A DNA stretch of 64,000 nt from Cystobasidiopsis lactophilus (GCA_001599975.1 BCIO01000006.1:1545587-1609586); one strand, 5' to 3'. Numbered from the stretch's first letter, positions 11,736 through 24,064 are shown. Notes: generated by a model not told the origin, from the sequence alone. Numbers and translations are program-made.

Positions 11736-13114
11736 TCAAAGCTTTGCAAAGTGTTCGTTGTATGCCTTCCCGACGACTTTGATGAGGTCGCTGGTCTGCA
11801 TCGCCCTTCCTGCGTCCCGGAATGCCAACTTTGAGCACGTTCGAGTGACGACCTGCGGATAGCCATGAGCTCTTTGTCCGTGATACGGCGGTGGCACAAC
11901 TCACAGAGCCTCCCAGGCCGGCCAAAAGCGTCAGGGCGCTGGCGGGCAAGGGCTCTTGGCCTTCCTTGTCGTGCCTGAGGCCTTCTTCGTAGTTCTTTGC
12001 CCAGCCCAGAAAGCAACCAATAGTACCGCTTAACACGTCGCCTTGCCCTCCGCAGCGTTTGAGCCCACCCTCATCATCGGACTTGAGCACCTCGTGCCCA
12101 TTGGTGATGAGGTCTTCGGGTCCTTTCTGGACTATTGTGACGTTGCCGAGCTTGGTGGCCAGCTCTTTAGCCAGCAGATCAGGTGGAGTCTTGGGGTCTA
12201 GGTCCTGTGCGCAGAAGGTGTCTTAGCCTTTTCATGTGGAAATGGCAAGGAAGCATACCATCTTCTTCGCAAGCCGCTGGAACTCGACGACATTCGGAGT
12301 CAAAACCGCTCTTTGGTAGCCCTTAATGATGTTAGGATCGGCTTGGAGAAGGTAGAGGCCATCGGCGTCGATCACGATGAACATCTTGTTAGACTTGGCG
12401 ATTTCGATAGCTGTTCGAGCAGCCGTCTGCATGTATTCGTCCCTACCGACTGATTGGGAAGTCAGACGTAATCACGCGAAGCAGGAACGTATGGCTCACG
12501 CCCTGGACCAACAACGATCGCATGAAGACGAGAGAGCAAGCCGTCTAGCGTGCTCTTGAGCTCTGTTAGATTGCTGATCGGACTATGATGAGCTCGGTGC
12601 CTTATGAAAGTCAAAAGACCTCACTATTGCTCGTGTAGGACCCGATGCACGATCAAATCAGGCGCATAAGTCTTGATGACACTCCCAGCTTCCGGGTCGC
12701 AAATGATATGTCCGAGCTGCGCGTTCGATTTGGCTCAGGCCTGCTCCACGAACTTGCTAGTGATAAATACTCACGTCTGCGCCTAAAAGCATGGCAGAGT
12801 AGCAAGAAAAGTACGGTGCGCCTTGGGACTCAACCGACGTAAGACTCTTGGAGTTCACTTGCTACGCGAGCTGCTCGAAGTACCTGTGTAGTCCTTGCTG
12901 GACGATCAACAGAGCAATATCAGCTGTAAGAAACGGGAAGGGGAAGCGCAGAGGCTTACCTGCCGCCAATGACGCCGATGCGGCCAGCTTGCCCCTTGTG
13001 GAGCTTGTGAGAGAGCGGCGGGATGATGCGCTTCACATCTCGAAAGGCCTGTGCACTCTAGCTTAGCAGGTATTGTGATGGAAAGGCGCTACGACGAACG
13101 GGCAAGGTGCTCAT
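11736..13114 (-). CDS. ATP/ADP-dependent NAD(P)H-hydrate dehydratase
   Basis: Repairs damaged (hydrated) NADH and NADPH; ribokinase-like YjeF C-terminal/NNRD family. ATG 13114 gives MSTLP, then after one intron [20 protein letters not shown] and AGRIGVIGG, the conserved N-terminal block. Further on are [26 protein letters not shown] (substrate and metal region), [15 protein letters not shown], and the GDVLSGTIG catalytic/anion-hole motif. The final exon gives [20 protein letters not shown], and the protein ends at 11736. The start codon overlaps the stop of the upstream F-box-like frame as ATGA on the same strand. Confidence 0.85.
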
Positions 13115-14013
13115 TGTCGGCGGTTGAATGAAGACCGGCGGCGAATTCGAGCGTCCACAAGCAACCTTTCTGGTGGCGAAACTATGGGAGGGCGGCAGTT
13201 CGTTTGATTTACATCTTTCATCATGCCTGGCTTTCTCCTAGGCAAGTTGGGCCTAGCCACCCCCTCCGGAAAAAAAAGCTGCCTTCGAAAAACCTCCACA
13301 AGCTGGTCTCCTTGAACCTCCCACCCTGCAGCCTCTGTCCCGTCCACATGGACGCTCCGTCCTCCGAGCACCAAGGTATAAGGGGCACCGCATATCTCAA
13401 CCTTTCTCAGGCGAGGAAACCGATCCAAGCAGATCGGTCCATCAGGGTCCTCATCTTCCGCATTCCGTATCTCCACTTCCGCCACCCTTCCTGTCCACAA
13501 GCTATCTTCAGACACCAAGAGTTGTAATGTCGTCGTGGGGGCATCGTCTAAGAAAACCTTCATGTCGATAGAACTGCGGATTTTGGCGAGCGGAGAAGGC
13601 AAGTCGAGAAGTTGGCGGACGTCGGACAATAGAGCTTCGAAAGGGTGATCGGTCGATTCAAAGCAGAATTGCAGCTCCAAGCGACGGACGTGTTGCAAAG
13701 ACCTCCCCAGGCGATTGAGCCACCAAAGAAGGATCTTGCTGGGACCAACCCCGTGCAAATGCGGACATCCGTATCGCTCGTAGTTCAAGACATGACGCTG
13801 AAAGCGCATCTCGAAAGAACGCCAAAGGGAGGGCATGAAGGCGCTATAGAGGAGGCGGTTGATTCGGGCCGTGGGCGCCTCCGGGCACGACTGAATTTGG
13901 ACGCAGCATATGCTGCTGAAGATACCGTACGAGAAGTGAATCCGGGCGGGCCGCGTTGGGAGGTTGGAGCCAACTTGAAGGAGAATCTCAAAAGGCAGGT
14001 CGGTGAGCAGCAT
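13111..14013 (-). CDS. F-box-like protein
   Basis: A single open frame of 300 codons from ATG 14013. The N-terminus (LTDLPFEILLQVGSNLPT) fits the first helix of an F-box, the Skp1-binding part of SCF ubiquitin ligases. The rest alternates hydrophobic and charged segments (LQHVRRLELQFCFE; RFPRLRKVEICGAPYTLVLG) like the irregular Leu-rich repeats of fungal F-box proteins. The region after the F-box could hide an intron, because RIHFSYGIFSSICC is atypical. The last codons (FNRRQ, TGA) overlap the downstream NNRD start by four bases. It may be distantly related to the F-box pair at 38-42 kb. Confidence 0.55.
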   Translation of the reverse strand: MLLTDLPFEILLQVGSNLPTRPARIHFSYGIFSSICCVQIQSCPEAPTARINRLLYSAFMPSLWRSFEMRFQRHVLNYERYGCPHLHGVGPSKILLWWLNRLGRSLQHVRRLELQFCFESTDHPFEALLSDVRQLLDLPSPLAKIRSSIDMKVFLDDAPTTTLQLLVSEDSLWTGRVAEVEIRNAEDEDPDGPICLDRFPRLRKVEICGAPYTLVLGGRSVHVDGTEAAGWEVQGDQLVEVFRRQLFFPEGVARPNLPRRKPGMMKDVNQTNCRPPIVSPPERLLVDARIRRRSSFNRRQ

Positions 14014-14372
14014 TTGACCAGCCCTTCGCGTCTGGACGGTTCAGTCAAGAGCCCGGGCCTGATGGAAACATCAGAATACCTTGTGAGAGACTACAGAAGG
14101 CCACAAAGAGCGCAGTGTTCGATCCTTCAGGGTCGGGAGCCGTGAGGCAGAAGGCAGAAGACGTCAAACGCCGGACGCTCGAGCGGCTTTGAGGGCAGGA
14201 AGAGGGCTAATTCTATCACCGCTCTGCTACCAGCTATTAGCAGAAGCTCAAAATAAGGTGCAGGCCTATAGCGCACGAGAGGTGTGCCCCTTTTGGCGGG
14301 TTGAGGACAACCGCATCCGGCGCCATCTTCGCGCTGAAAAGCAGGTGGCAAAAAGTTGTGGGACGAGAAGTT

Positions 14373-15606
14373 TCATTCAAGGTCATCTCTAGTTAGCGGC
14401 AAAGCAACACCCTGCTCCATGCCAGCGGCCAACCTCGGCTTGCCCATGCTCTCCAGGTTCCCCGCCACCAAGGGCGACGGCCAGTACATATGATACGCCA
14501 CCGCTCCAAAGCCCACACCGAGTAGCGATCCAATGAGGATGTCGGTGGGGTGGTGGACGTGGTCTTGCCAGCGGGAAGTGGAGATGTACAGAGCGAGGAA
14601 CAGAGGGGAGAGGGCGACGGCGAGGCGGAAGAGCTTGGAGGTCTTGAGGCCGCGCAGGTTGGTGGATGTGGGGTCGGCGGAGAAGCAGAGCGCACCGGAC
14701 TTGCCGGAGAGGAAGAGGAAGAGGAACACGCCCGCGAACCAGGCTCCCGAAGAGTGACCTGCATGCCACACACGCGATCGAGCCCAACCCTTCAATGGCT
14801 AAAGTAGAGAGATGGCATACCGGAAGGAAACGATCTCTGCAAAGGTTTCGCTCAGTGAGATGGGGCCTGTCTAGTAAGGGAACGAAGAAACCCACGCGAC
14901 CTTCAAGCACCTCGAGCGCCGAGCCGGTGCATTGCTGGAGCAGCTTGTCGTACTGGCAGCGGTCAAAGAAGTCCGGCCTCAAGCGGCCCACCCAGGTCTT
15001 GATCACGTCGGTCGTGAACCAGGTCAAGTTGCTGTGGTCAGATTTCCTGTGGTGAGCTCTGAGGTTTGGGCTCGGAGGGAGAAGTCGCGCACTAGCCAGC
15101 CAAGAAGGAGAGGACGCCCAGGTGTATTTCAACTGTGCCGTTGAAGCCTGATTAGCACAGAAGAGTGCTTGAAAGGGAGGAGAAACGCACAGAGCGAGTA
15201 GCGAGCCGCGCCAATGATGGTGATCACAGCCATTGGCACCCAGTAGGTGAGCTCGTACAGCATCCGCACCGGTACTCTGTATTGGCCTCATGAACCAGTA
15301 GACTCAAGGTCAGGTAGAAAAGGAGGCCTTACGTCTGAGCATGGACATGAGGAAACTGGTAGGCTGGGTCATGCAAATACAACGCTTCATTTTGGATATG
15401 AGGCGTGGCTGTTCACGCATAAAGTCACACTTTGCTCGGTCGAACGAAAGCAAGGAGAAGCGCGGACCCCAGTCCAATTTGCTCGAGGCAATGTGCAAGG
15501 CAATGACGACGGCCCAGTCGAGCAGGATGAACGAAGTCAAGCCGAAGAAGTGGGCGTGCTTCTTGGCCAGCTCCCACTTGTCCTTGTCTAGCACATAAGA
15601 AAGCAT
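14373..15606 (-). CDS. PAP2-type lipid phosphatase (Dpp1/Lpp1-like)
   Basis: Integral membrane phosphatase acting on phosphatidate, diacylglycerol pyrophosphate or related lipids. All three PAP2 signature motifs are visible: KTWVGRLRPDFFDRC (KxxxxxxRP), SFPSG joined by an intron to HSSGAWFAG (PSGH), and SRWQDHVHHPTDILIG (SRxxxxxHxxxD). Hydrophobic segments fit five or six membrane spans (FFGLTSFILLDWAVVIAL; YWVPMAVITIIGAARYSL; FRLAVALSPLFLALYI). ATG 15606 is the first Met of the frame. An early intron (about 15418-15480) joins LDW to TPHIQNEALYLHDPAYQFPH. It shares a 141-bp divergent promoter region with the ankyrin gene at 15748. Confidence 0.83.
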
Positions 15607-15747
15607 CTCTACTCGTCGTCGCTGTCGAACCCTCTGTCAAGCTGTCAACGCTCGGAATCTGTCACAACAGCACCTTCACAAGTTGAAACTCGTGAAATTC
15701 TCAAAAGTTTGTGCGGCTTTGCCCAACAAGTTGTCCTTTTGCCAGCA

Positions 15748-16433
15748 ATGTCCGGGCCTACAACGGAAGAGCGAGACGACGTGGTGTTAGCAGCGCGCTA
15801 CGGCGACGCCGACTCGCTCGCCGACCTCAAAGCGTTCGTGGATCGCTTCGGGCTGCAGCAGCTCGAGCAGGCCAGCGACGAGTTCGGCAACACGGCCTTG
15901 CACATGAGCGCTGCCAATGGCCACTTGGGTGCGTCCATCGTCTCGTTACGATAGCCCCATTTAAAGCACTGTGGCTGATCAGTGCGGCTTGGGTGTACAG
16001 AAATTGTCAAGTTCCTCATTGAAAATCTGCCTTTGCCCGCTCTGGTCGCCCCCAACTTGGCTGGCAACACGCCTTTGCACTGGGCTGCTCTCAAGTGAGT
16101 AGACAGCACACCACATGAGTCTCATTAGCTCATCTTCTATGTTGCTCAACTCACAGCGGCCAACTGGAAGTTTTGAGGCTCTTGGCTCCCTTGCTCACGC
16201 CGGAGCAAATCTCCATCCCCAATGCGAACGGCAAGACGGCTTTCAACATCGCCGAGGAGCGCGCGACCGAGAAGACGTGGGAGTGCGCCGGCTACTTGGA
16301 AGGCCAGCTGCCCGAGTCCGAGGAGGAGCGCAAGGCCAACGAGGCCATGGAGCAGGACGGCCTGACCAACGGCGTGGAGGACCTCAAGGTGTCTGCAGCT
16401 GCTGCTTCCGAAGAGCCAAAAGCGGAGGCTTGA
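15748..16433 (+). CDS. Ankyrin-repeat protein, Yar1-like
   Basis: Three exons. ATG 15748 starts MSGPTTEERDDVVLAARYGD. Ankyrin repeats follow: FGNTALHMSAANGHL, EIVKFLIENLP, LAGNTPLHWAAL, GQLEVLRLLAPLL and NGKTAFNIAEER. The tail is acidic (ESEEERKANEAMEQDG) and ends at 16433. Length (about 185 residues), two to three repeats and an acidic tail match Yar1, the yeast chaperone that escorts ribosomal protein uS3 (Rps3) to the nucleus. Other small ankyrin proteins cannot be excluded. Confidence 0.72.
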
Positions 16434-16468
16434 AAGCCCAGGCTTTTCCTCCAAAGGCAAGAGTTGGG

Positions 16469-17928
16469 TTAGGACCACCACCAAGTCAAAGGCCAACTGG
16501 CCCAACCCCACCAGCTCCAGCCGCCTCCATTAGGTGCGCTGTTGACCTTCAAGCTGGACGGCAAGGGGGTGGAGGCCAACATCAAAGGCTGGCTCGCCCG
16601 CGCGATCCGCCGCATCAGCTCCTTCTCTTCCACGCCCACCACTCGCTCCCTCAACGCCTCCCGAAGCTTGTCTTCCAGCGTCATCGGCGGCTGCTCTTTG
16701 AACAGCACTTCCAGCGTGTCGTCCTCTAGGAAAGTGGACAGGCGTTGGGCGGCCCGGTAGCCTTTGTCGGTTCGAAGCAGGCTGGCCAGTCGCATGTGCG
16801 CTTCTTGCAGCTCTGGCGCCGTCGGCGGCTTGGCCTCGTCGTTGCTTGCGTTAACGTCGACTTCGACTTTCGTTGCCTCCTTTGGGCCATCTTCGACTTG
16901 GCTGGTGCTTTCGCTTTCCGCCACCTCGGCTGGCTCGCCTCCTTTCGCCGCTGTCACCTCCTCTGGCTCCTCGTCGCTCTTGTCGTCCACCTCCAGAGCT
17001 TCTACCAGATGTTCTTCCGCAGGCCCCTCGCTCACCTCCGCCAGGGCTTCCGGTATCTGGGGCTGCGGAATTGATGGCGCTCGTTTTCCGTCCCGGACTT
17101 CCTCCAATCTTGGCGGCAAAAAAGCGTCACCCTCTACCACTGGCATCGAAGACGCCGCCGCATGGAGCTTCGTCAGGCCTCGAGGGAGCAAAGTTTGGGT
17201 GGCGATCTTGAGCACGTAGGAAGGTACGAATTCTGCCCCCATGATATCAGTTTGCGTCTGATGCGGGGAAGAGATTGTACAGCCAGACAAAATGGACTTA
17301 CGAGCTAACGACCCAAAGTTGGTCAACTGCCAAACCTCGATCCCTCCGCCTTCCTTTTCCTCGACCACGAACCCGCCCAGCTCCACCTCGAACCTCATCA
17401 CGCCTTTGGTGGGCGGCTTCAAGTTTGACGTTGCAGATCTACAAGCGGAAGCCAGCCTGAGCTTTGCCGAAGAGGAAGGCGGAAGTTGGGCGTTGACGGA
17501 GTGCAATAGGAGTTCACGCGCTTTAATCACAGCTGCGCAACATGCCCTTCAGCGGCTTTCAACCTCTTGTGAGCTGGAAGCCACTCACGAAAGATGCCGG
17601 AGAACCGAAAGTACTCCAACGCCGAGCCAGGGGCGCCGTCCGGGGCATTCGCCACTTGGATCGATTCCAGCACCGACTCATCCCACCTCTGCCTGTTCTC
17701 TGCCTTGGAGAGCAGCTCGAAGAACTGCTGGATCTTCAAGTTGTCGTATGAGACGTGCAGGAGGAAGTAGGACGCGTGTCTGGAGACGGAATAGCGGCAG
17801 CAATTGAGCAGAGCCCCTGAAGCCAGCACGGGCCAGGTCGCGAGTGGCGGCTCGAAGGGTGCCTCTGCCTCTGCATCTTTTGGAGAAACGATGGACAGCA
17901 ACCTGTTCACAATATCAAAGCTCGACAT
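16469..17928 (-). CDS. START-like lipid-binding domain protein
   Basis: ATG 17928 opens MSSFDIVNRLLSIVSPKD. Residues 40-280 fit a START/Bet v1-like fold: YFLLHVSYDNLKIQQFFELL and SKAENRQRWDESVLESIQV early, then VMRFEVELGGFVVEEKEGGG and IEVWQLTNFGSL. An intron at about 17236-17305 joins this to GAEFVPSYVLKIATQTLLPR, the typical C-terminal helix. The rest is low-complexity and acidic (EDGPKEATKVEVDVNASNDE) with a helical end. The intron near 17525-17570, where two frames meet, is poorly defined. Such proteins carry or sense lipids; the ligand is unknown. It is divergently arranged with the hydrolase gene at 18358. Confidence 0.65.
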
Positions 17929-18357
17929 TGAGGCTCAGATCGTGGAAGGGGGAAAGGAGCGAGCTTTCGAGAGATCGCCGGCATCGCTTATAGGGGCTTG
18001 ATTGGCAGGCTTGATTGGCAGCAGCAAAGATTGAGGGGGCATAGACTCCAATCGTATACTCTGAACGAGACCGCTTCTGCGTCCGTGGAACTTGGCCTGC
18101 CAACATTCGCCACCGTGCGTGCTGGCGCGAAACGTTTCGAGTGCGCCACCACCCTTGCTGAGTCCACAATGAAGAGATCAGTTCTAGAGCGCTTACATGC
18201 CCCACTTTCGGCTCCCAGCTGCTGTTTTGGCGCTGCCTATGCCATCTGATGAGGTGCCCCCGCCCTGACGCCGTCTTAGTGCTCCCCGCCGGCAAGGCAG
18301 AAGGTCTCGAGAACGATGCCTCCGTTTGGCTTTCTGCAGCCTACTGCCTATTGTCAA

Positions 18358-19617
18358 ATGCCTGTCACACATGATACTGTCTGGTCGGGAGAGGGAGTCC
18401 GCATCGCCTTTGCCCAAGCCCTTCCTGAAGGCGTGTCAACCCGCGATGACCCAAGCTTGAAGGGTGTTCTCATTACCAGTAGGGTTCTACCATTACTACT
18501 CTAGTCTTCCGACATTGAACCATTCTGCAGTTCACGGGTGGCCACAGACGGGCCATCAATATCGGTTTGGAGGCTTTCTCAAAGGCAGCAACCAGCCCTC
18601 ATGATTTGATCAGGCATGTCATCCAGCCCATCGCCAATAGGACTTCTTGCGTAGTCCTGTCACCAGACTACCGCGGAGCTGGCTCCTCCTCGAAGCCACA
18701 GTCGGACTACACCAGCTTCACCAAGTTCAAATTGGCTGCCGACCTGCACGACATGATCGAAGCACTGGGGCTTGGCAAGCTCCCCGTTCATGTTCTCGGA
18801 CACGACATTGGGGCCCAGGTTGCTGTGGCCTATGCCATGAATCATCCAACCAAGTCTTTGATCATTGGCGAATCGTGCGTTCGGCCGGTTTTTGGTGGCT
18901 TCTCTGGCTCATCGAGGTACCAGCTTGATCGCCTCCACTCAATCGTATGCCGACATGATCGCACAAACGACCGAGTTGGGGCATATTGCGTTCCACAACT
19001 TGCCGAACCTGCCCGAAATGCTGACCGCCGTTTGTGCTCTTCCTATTTCAAGTGTACAGTTTCTCACTCTTTCTCACAGGGAAGGGAGCGCGAATACATC
19101 GGATGGTTCTATGAGCATTGGGTGGGTACATCGAATCTGCACAGTCGACTTTTGTTCTGATCCGGTCGCAGGCGGCAAACCCAGCTGCTGTCTCGTCCGC
19201 CGACGTAGAATGGTACGGCAGACAGTTCTCGAAGCCCGGTGCTATGCGGTGCGGGTTCAATCTTTATCGCGGTAAGCGAAACCTCCGCCAGCGTGCGCTT
19301 CGTCTCCCTCATGGCTGTTCTCGAGCAACAGCCTTCAAACTGGACGCAGAAGACAACAAGAAGTGGCGAGCCTCCAACGGAAAGCTCAAAATGCCAACCA
19401 CCGTTCTCTGCGGCGAACGCTCCCCGTTAAACAAGGCAGCGGAGAACATGGGCTCCGAACTGTGCGAGCAATACGACAAGTTTTTGCTACCGAATTCGTC
19501 ACATTGGATGGCCGAGGTCAGTTCTCTTATCAGAGCAAAAGCAGTCGCTGATTTGAGTAGGAAAATCCCGATGGCTTCGTCGACGTTGTCTCCAAGCACT
19601 TGCGGAAGCATCTCTAA
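18358..19617 (+). CDS. Alpha/beta hydrolase, epoxide-hydrolase/dehalogenase type
   Basis: Seven or so exons. ATG 18358 gives MPVTHDTVWSGEGVRIAFAQ. The oxyanion motif HGWPQTG forms across an intron, DYRGAGSSSKP follows, and the nucleophile elbow is GHDIGAQVA, with Asp as nucleophile as in epoxide hydrolases and haloacid dehalogenases. The cap region has REREYIGWFYEHW. After the cap are LKMPTTVLCGERSPL (third acid region) and SSHWMAEENPDGF (catalytic His). The protein ends KHLRKHL, stop 19615-19617. The full triad is present, so an active enzyme is likely; substrate unknown. Confidence 0.8.
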
Positions 19618-19731
19618 ATGGCATTGTGCGATGTTTTGCTTTCTCGCGTAAGCGGAAAGAAAAGCTAGTGTACAGGGTGGCAACATATAAGACAGTGTCC
19701 GATTGTCTGTGTGAAAAGGAAACCCAATATT

Positions 19732-21079
19732 TTAGTATCGGCTGCCGACCGAGAGGTTGTCTATGTTGAGGAAGTCCACTCCAGATGAAGTCAAAAGATC
19801 CCAGATTTCGTTGCGCAGGTACAGCGGGAAGTTGGGTGTGCCCCAGAATCTGCACGCCGCCGTTACCACTGATCGTGACTGGCGAAAGGAAGGCAAGCAA
19901 AGACGAACCTAGTGGCGATGCCTTTACTGTGGGCCAGAGCCACCATTTCTCGAACTCCGTGACGCGCAGATCGGGACAGGCCAAGGTAAGGCCAAAGACC
20001 GAAAGTGCCGAAAAAGCTAGCGGAGGCGAGTGGCGAAAGGGTCGGATTGAACTCGTCGCCCTTAGCCAAAGAGGTGAGAGGCGCATCGTAAAACACATCT
20101 CGTACGGCGAGCGATTTGATGAGCGCCAACGGAGCGCTGCCACTCGCCACCACAGTCACTGGGCCCGGCCACAGCCGCTTGCCGTCGTATGTTGTGAGCC
20201 AGCCATTTTCACGAAGAGGCTGTAGGGCATTTAAGACGCTCCAGAGGAGGTCTGGACCATCGTGCTTGAAGTCGAGGAGGAGTTGGAGAGGGACGGTGGG
20301 TGCCAAGTTGAATACACCGTTGGATGGAGTGTAAAGCGAAGCGTTGAGCTGGTTAGGATTGGCTTGGGCGAGTAAATGGTGAATGGGATCGAGGTACAAG
20401 GACTGCAAAGTAGATCGTGGCCGCATAGACTGAGGTTGATGGCCAATCTATTTGTGTCGCGTTAGGACCAGGCGTGTGCCCAAGACGATGACGACAGCGC
20501 CTACTCGAATCTCTCCATCGACCAGCCAAATATCGGCCTCCACGGACGTGTACCCGTACGCCAAAGCCGCCGTCAACGGCGACGGTCGCTGTCCATCATT
20601 ATGGGCCTGGACCAACTCTTGAATGAAGGTTCAAATGCAGGCGCATAAAGCCTTTTTGCTTACATGTAATCGTTTTGGGATGACCCCAAGAGTGAGGGGC
20701 ACATCTAGAGACGCCAGTGGCGAAGTCGGATGGACGGCAGCCAGCAGAGAGTTCTTCTCGCCGTAATTGACCGCCTGATTCCTGTTACTCCAATTTCAGA
20801 TACATGTTTGGGGATGAGTCCGAGTGCAAATGAGACGAACCGAAGCTGCCACACGAAGAGAAGGAAGACACCGAAATGCAGAGCATAATTCATTAGGGCT
20901 GGGTACAGGCGATTCCATAGTTGCGGCCGGCAGTTGCTTCTTGCACTAGCACAAGCGCGTATGCGACGGGAGGAATACAGCAGCAGGCTCTCCTCGTCGT
21001 CGCTTTCTCCAGCCGAAATGAAACCATTATTCCCGAATTGTGAAGGCAGCGGCTTCAGGCGATAGCTGTCTTGCTTCAT
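19732..21079 (-). CDS. AIM6: Aim6-like PLC-type phosphodiesterase
   Basis: ATG 21079 (MKQDSYRLKPLPSQFGNNGF) begins a cytosolic tail, followed by one membrane span (YALHFGVFLLFVWQLRFVSF). The TIM-barrel domain shows QAHNDGQRPSPLTAALAYGY, TSVEADIWLVDGEIRVGH, SLYLDPIHHLLAQ, and LQLLLDFKHDGPDLL, the blocks of the fungal Aim6/PI-PLC-like phosphodiesterase family. The C-terminus is FWGTPNFPLYLRNEIWDLL and SSGVDFLNIDNLSVG, stop at 19732. Introns near 20440-20500, 20600-20665 and 19852-19905 restore the frame. Yeast Aim6 is known only through a mitochondrial-inheritance screen, so the reaction is unproven. Confidence 0.78.
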
Positions 21080-21417
21080 GGCACAGATTCTGCTAGAACA
21101 GCAGGCCCGATTAAGAGCGAAGGAGAGACGATGGGTTGGCTGCCAAGGTCAGAATCAGTCAGCCACCAGTTCATCTCGGTCCGACCGCGGCAGCCGGCCA
21201 GCATCCGAAAGGGCTAAAAATGGCTCAAAGCTCAGGGAGATGTGAAGCAAGGTGGTACTCCTTCGTAAGGCCCCCAACAGTACATCATTCAGAAGACCGA
21301 ACCGATCTGGCGTCCTAGCACCGCCAGCTATGCGCTGGTGGCGAGATGGCAAGCGTCAAAGAAACAGCCCTCAATTGACTGCAGATGCAAAGGTGATACA
21401 CAAGAACCCAAACCATG

Positions 21418-23822
21418 CTAATGGAAGCGCCAATCATTCCAGGCCGTGGCAAGGCTTCTCGATGCGCTCGCCACCGGGTCCTCGTCTTGCGCTGCCGCTT
21501 CGTCGGAAGAGCCAAAGTAGCCCCGGTCCACTTCACAAAGTTGCTCGTCGGGTGGAAGATCGCCGTAGAGTAGGTAGTCACGGAGGAAGCGGTTCTTGCA
21601 GTAGGACACAGAGCCGAGCGAGCAATGGCCAGGCGAATTCTGGATGAGTAGGCGAGACGAATTGCCCATGAGCTGGTTGATCTCCCTCCCCGACGTCAGA
21701 GGCGTGATCCTGCAGTAATTTGTATGAGCCTCAATTCTAACGGTAGTGCGAAAGGGCACTGACGGGTCAGCAGTGTTCGAGATGATCAGCATGGGGGTTT
21801 TCAATGTGGCGTTCCATCTGCAGCCAATGTCAAGGATGTAAGCACAAAAGTTAAGAAGAGAAACACACGGGCCAGTGAAGCGCTCGGGTGCCTTTCCAGA
21901 TGCTGGCCAAAATTGGCATCCACCATCAGGCTCAATCAAGCTCACACTATCCGGGCCACTGTCAGCTTTACGGTCGAGGCTCTACATGTACGGGGCGCAC
22001 CTGGCTCCAAAGTGAGGGGACGTCTCCAAGGCTGCCAAAGTCTTGTCCACCATCAGGTCGGCAGTTGGCCACTCGTCGACGGACTCGAAGGGTGGCGAAT
22101 CCAGGCAAGATACGGCCGTCCGAGATAGGTCTTGGGCTTTTGCTTTGCGATTTTCGGGCAACGGCTTTATCAGCATCTCGTAGAGGTCTTCCACCTTGCC
22201 ATCGAGAGCCTTGGCAAATCTCGCGGCCATTGTTGGCCAGGCCGACGGAACATTTGTGGAGTAGTAAAGAAGGGCTGCCCAGCAGGCTTTAGCGTAATTC
22301 TTTGGAATACGAAGGTATAAGACGCACAACGAGCCTCGCCAGAGGTAAGGAAGCCAGGTCGAGCTGAATGCAGGACCGCCACCGGTTGCTCATACAGCTT
22401 GTCCAGGAAAGCGAAAAGGCGCGACTTGATACGGTCTGCTTCATCCGCATTGGTAGAGTGAGCCAAAGGGCAAAGCTCTGGACCGGCCTGCCATTGACGA
22501 TTGACTGTGAGACGCAACACTCAGTGAGCGGGGCAAAAGAGGACACACCTTTGCGCAATCTCGCAAGAACCAATTGAAGGTATCTTCGGTGCTGGACAAC
22601 CAATGAGGAAGCCAGTCATAAGTGTGCTTGTTGGCCCATCTGCGAAGCAGCTGTTATCGAAAAACACCCCACTCCAAGGCTAGCGCAGACCTACTCTGGC
22701 GCGCTAGCAACTCCATCAATCACGACTCTTCCGATTTTTTCGGGGACCATGTTGACGAGATAAGCGCCGAGAATGGTGCCATACGACTGCAACTCGGTCA
22801 GATGGAGATACCAGCGGTGAACGTCGAGACTTACACCACCGAAAAAGTTGATTGGGGCATCCTTGCCCTCCAGCTGGCGCGACATCTCCACAATATCCCG
22901 GACGACGGTAGACGTGCCCATGAAGCGCAAAGCGTCGCCCATTGACTCCCCACACTTGCCGCCAATGGTCTCTTGCAAGCTCAGCAGTTGCTTGTGCTCG
23001 AGCAGCAGCGTGTCCCTTCCCTCTTGTGAGGTCGCATTCGGCGCAACATCAAAACCAGTCTCGAGCACAGTGCCGGTCTGGAAGTACTTCCAGTCGAAAG
23101 TCGAGTCGAAGCACTCCACTCTAGGTCGGGTCAAGCCGATGCCTCGGGGGTCAAAGCCGACAAGGTCGTAGCGACCTTCGAGCAGCTGACTGAGTGCCGG
23201 ACCTAAGCGAAAGGTCATCTCGACACCACTACCACCAGGGCCACCTGATCTCCATCGGTCTGAGATGACGATGTGACCAACCTGAGACGTTGCACTCGCC
23301 TGGATTGAGGAAAATAGTGCCCAGTCTTTTCGCCTTGGGAACAGAAGCAGGAAGTTTCGACATGGCTAGGGTCGCTTTGGCTGTGGACGAGGTGTTGAGG
23401 GGGTCGAGGGCGACATCCATGTAGCGGCATTGGAAGGCGGGGTCGCGGTCGCACTCGGACCAATGCCAGGTTCGCATCGGGTTTCTTTCGAAGTAGTCCT
23501 GCCGATATAACGAATAGACGTTGCAAAGGATGAAGATGAGGAAGCAAGGGAGCAGGAACGCCACGCAGTGCATCGCGGCCATCGCCTGCTTTTGATCTTC
23601 CTCTGCCCACTTTTCGTGGAGTTGTCGGTCGCGTCGGTCAAGCCATTCCTCGCAGCTTTCATGTGGCAGCCTCTGATTGGGGTCTGGTGGCGATTCGGTC
23701 GCAGGTTGGTGCCACTGGCTATCCCTCTTTTCGTCAAACGCATCATCGTTGTGAGCGGGGTCGTATCGAGGCCGGGGCGAGGACGTGGGCAGTAAAGGCT
23801 CCCTCTCGGCGTCGTCGATCAT
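21418..23822 (-). CDS. Membrane-anchored S33/TAP-like serine hydrolase
   Basis: ATG 23822 starts a charged cytosolic tail (MIDDAEREPLLPTSSPRPRY), followed by a type II anchor (CVAFLLPCFLIFILCNVYSL). The lumenal hydrolase shows the oxyanion loop GGPGGSG, DLVGFDPRGIGLTRP, and the nucleophile FGGSYGT, formed exactly by splicing at the gtaagt site near 22838. The acid is in LIISNTADPSVPF, in a TAP-type C-terminal domain, and the His in NSPGHCSLGS. This is the tripeptidyl-aminopeptidase-like S33 family common in fungi. About eight introns; the model between 22000 and 22650 is least certain. Confidence 0.78.
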
Positions 23823-24064
23823 GATGATGAGATGTGAGAGCCACAGCCAAAGGTCAAGTCGACGAGGAGGAAGAGCTCTTGGAACCGCGGGGCAAGCAGG
23901 TGGCGAAGATTTCGAAGTGTCAACTTGTGGCTGGGTGGCAAAGGGAAGGAAACAAATGCAAAATTAGGTTTGCGAAGACTACATAGAATGGGCATCGTCA
24001 TAGAAGAGAGAAGGAACAGACGCAAGAAGCAGAAGCACATCTTGAGCAAGTGAGCTGCGCTTCC

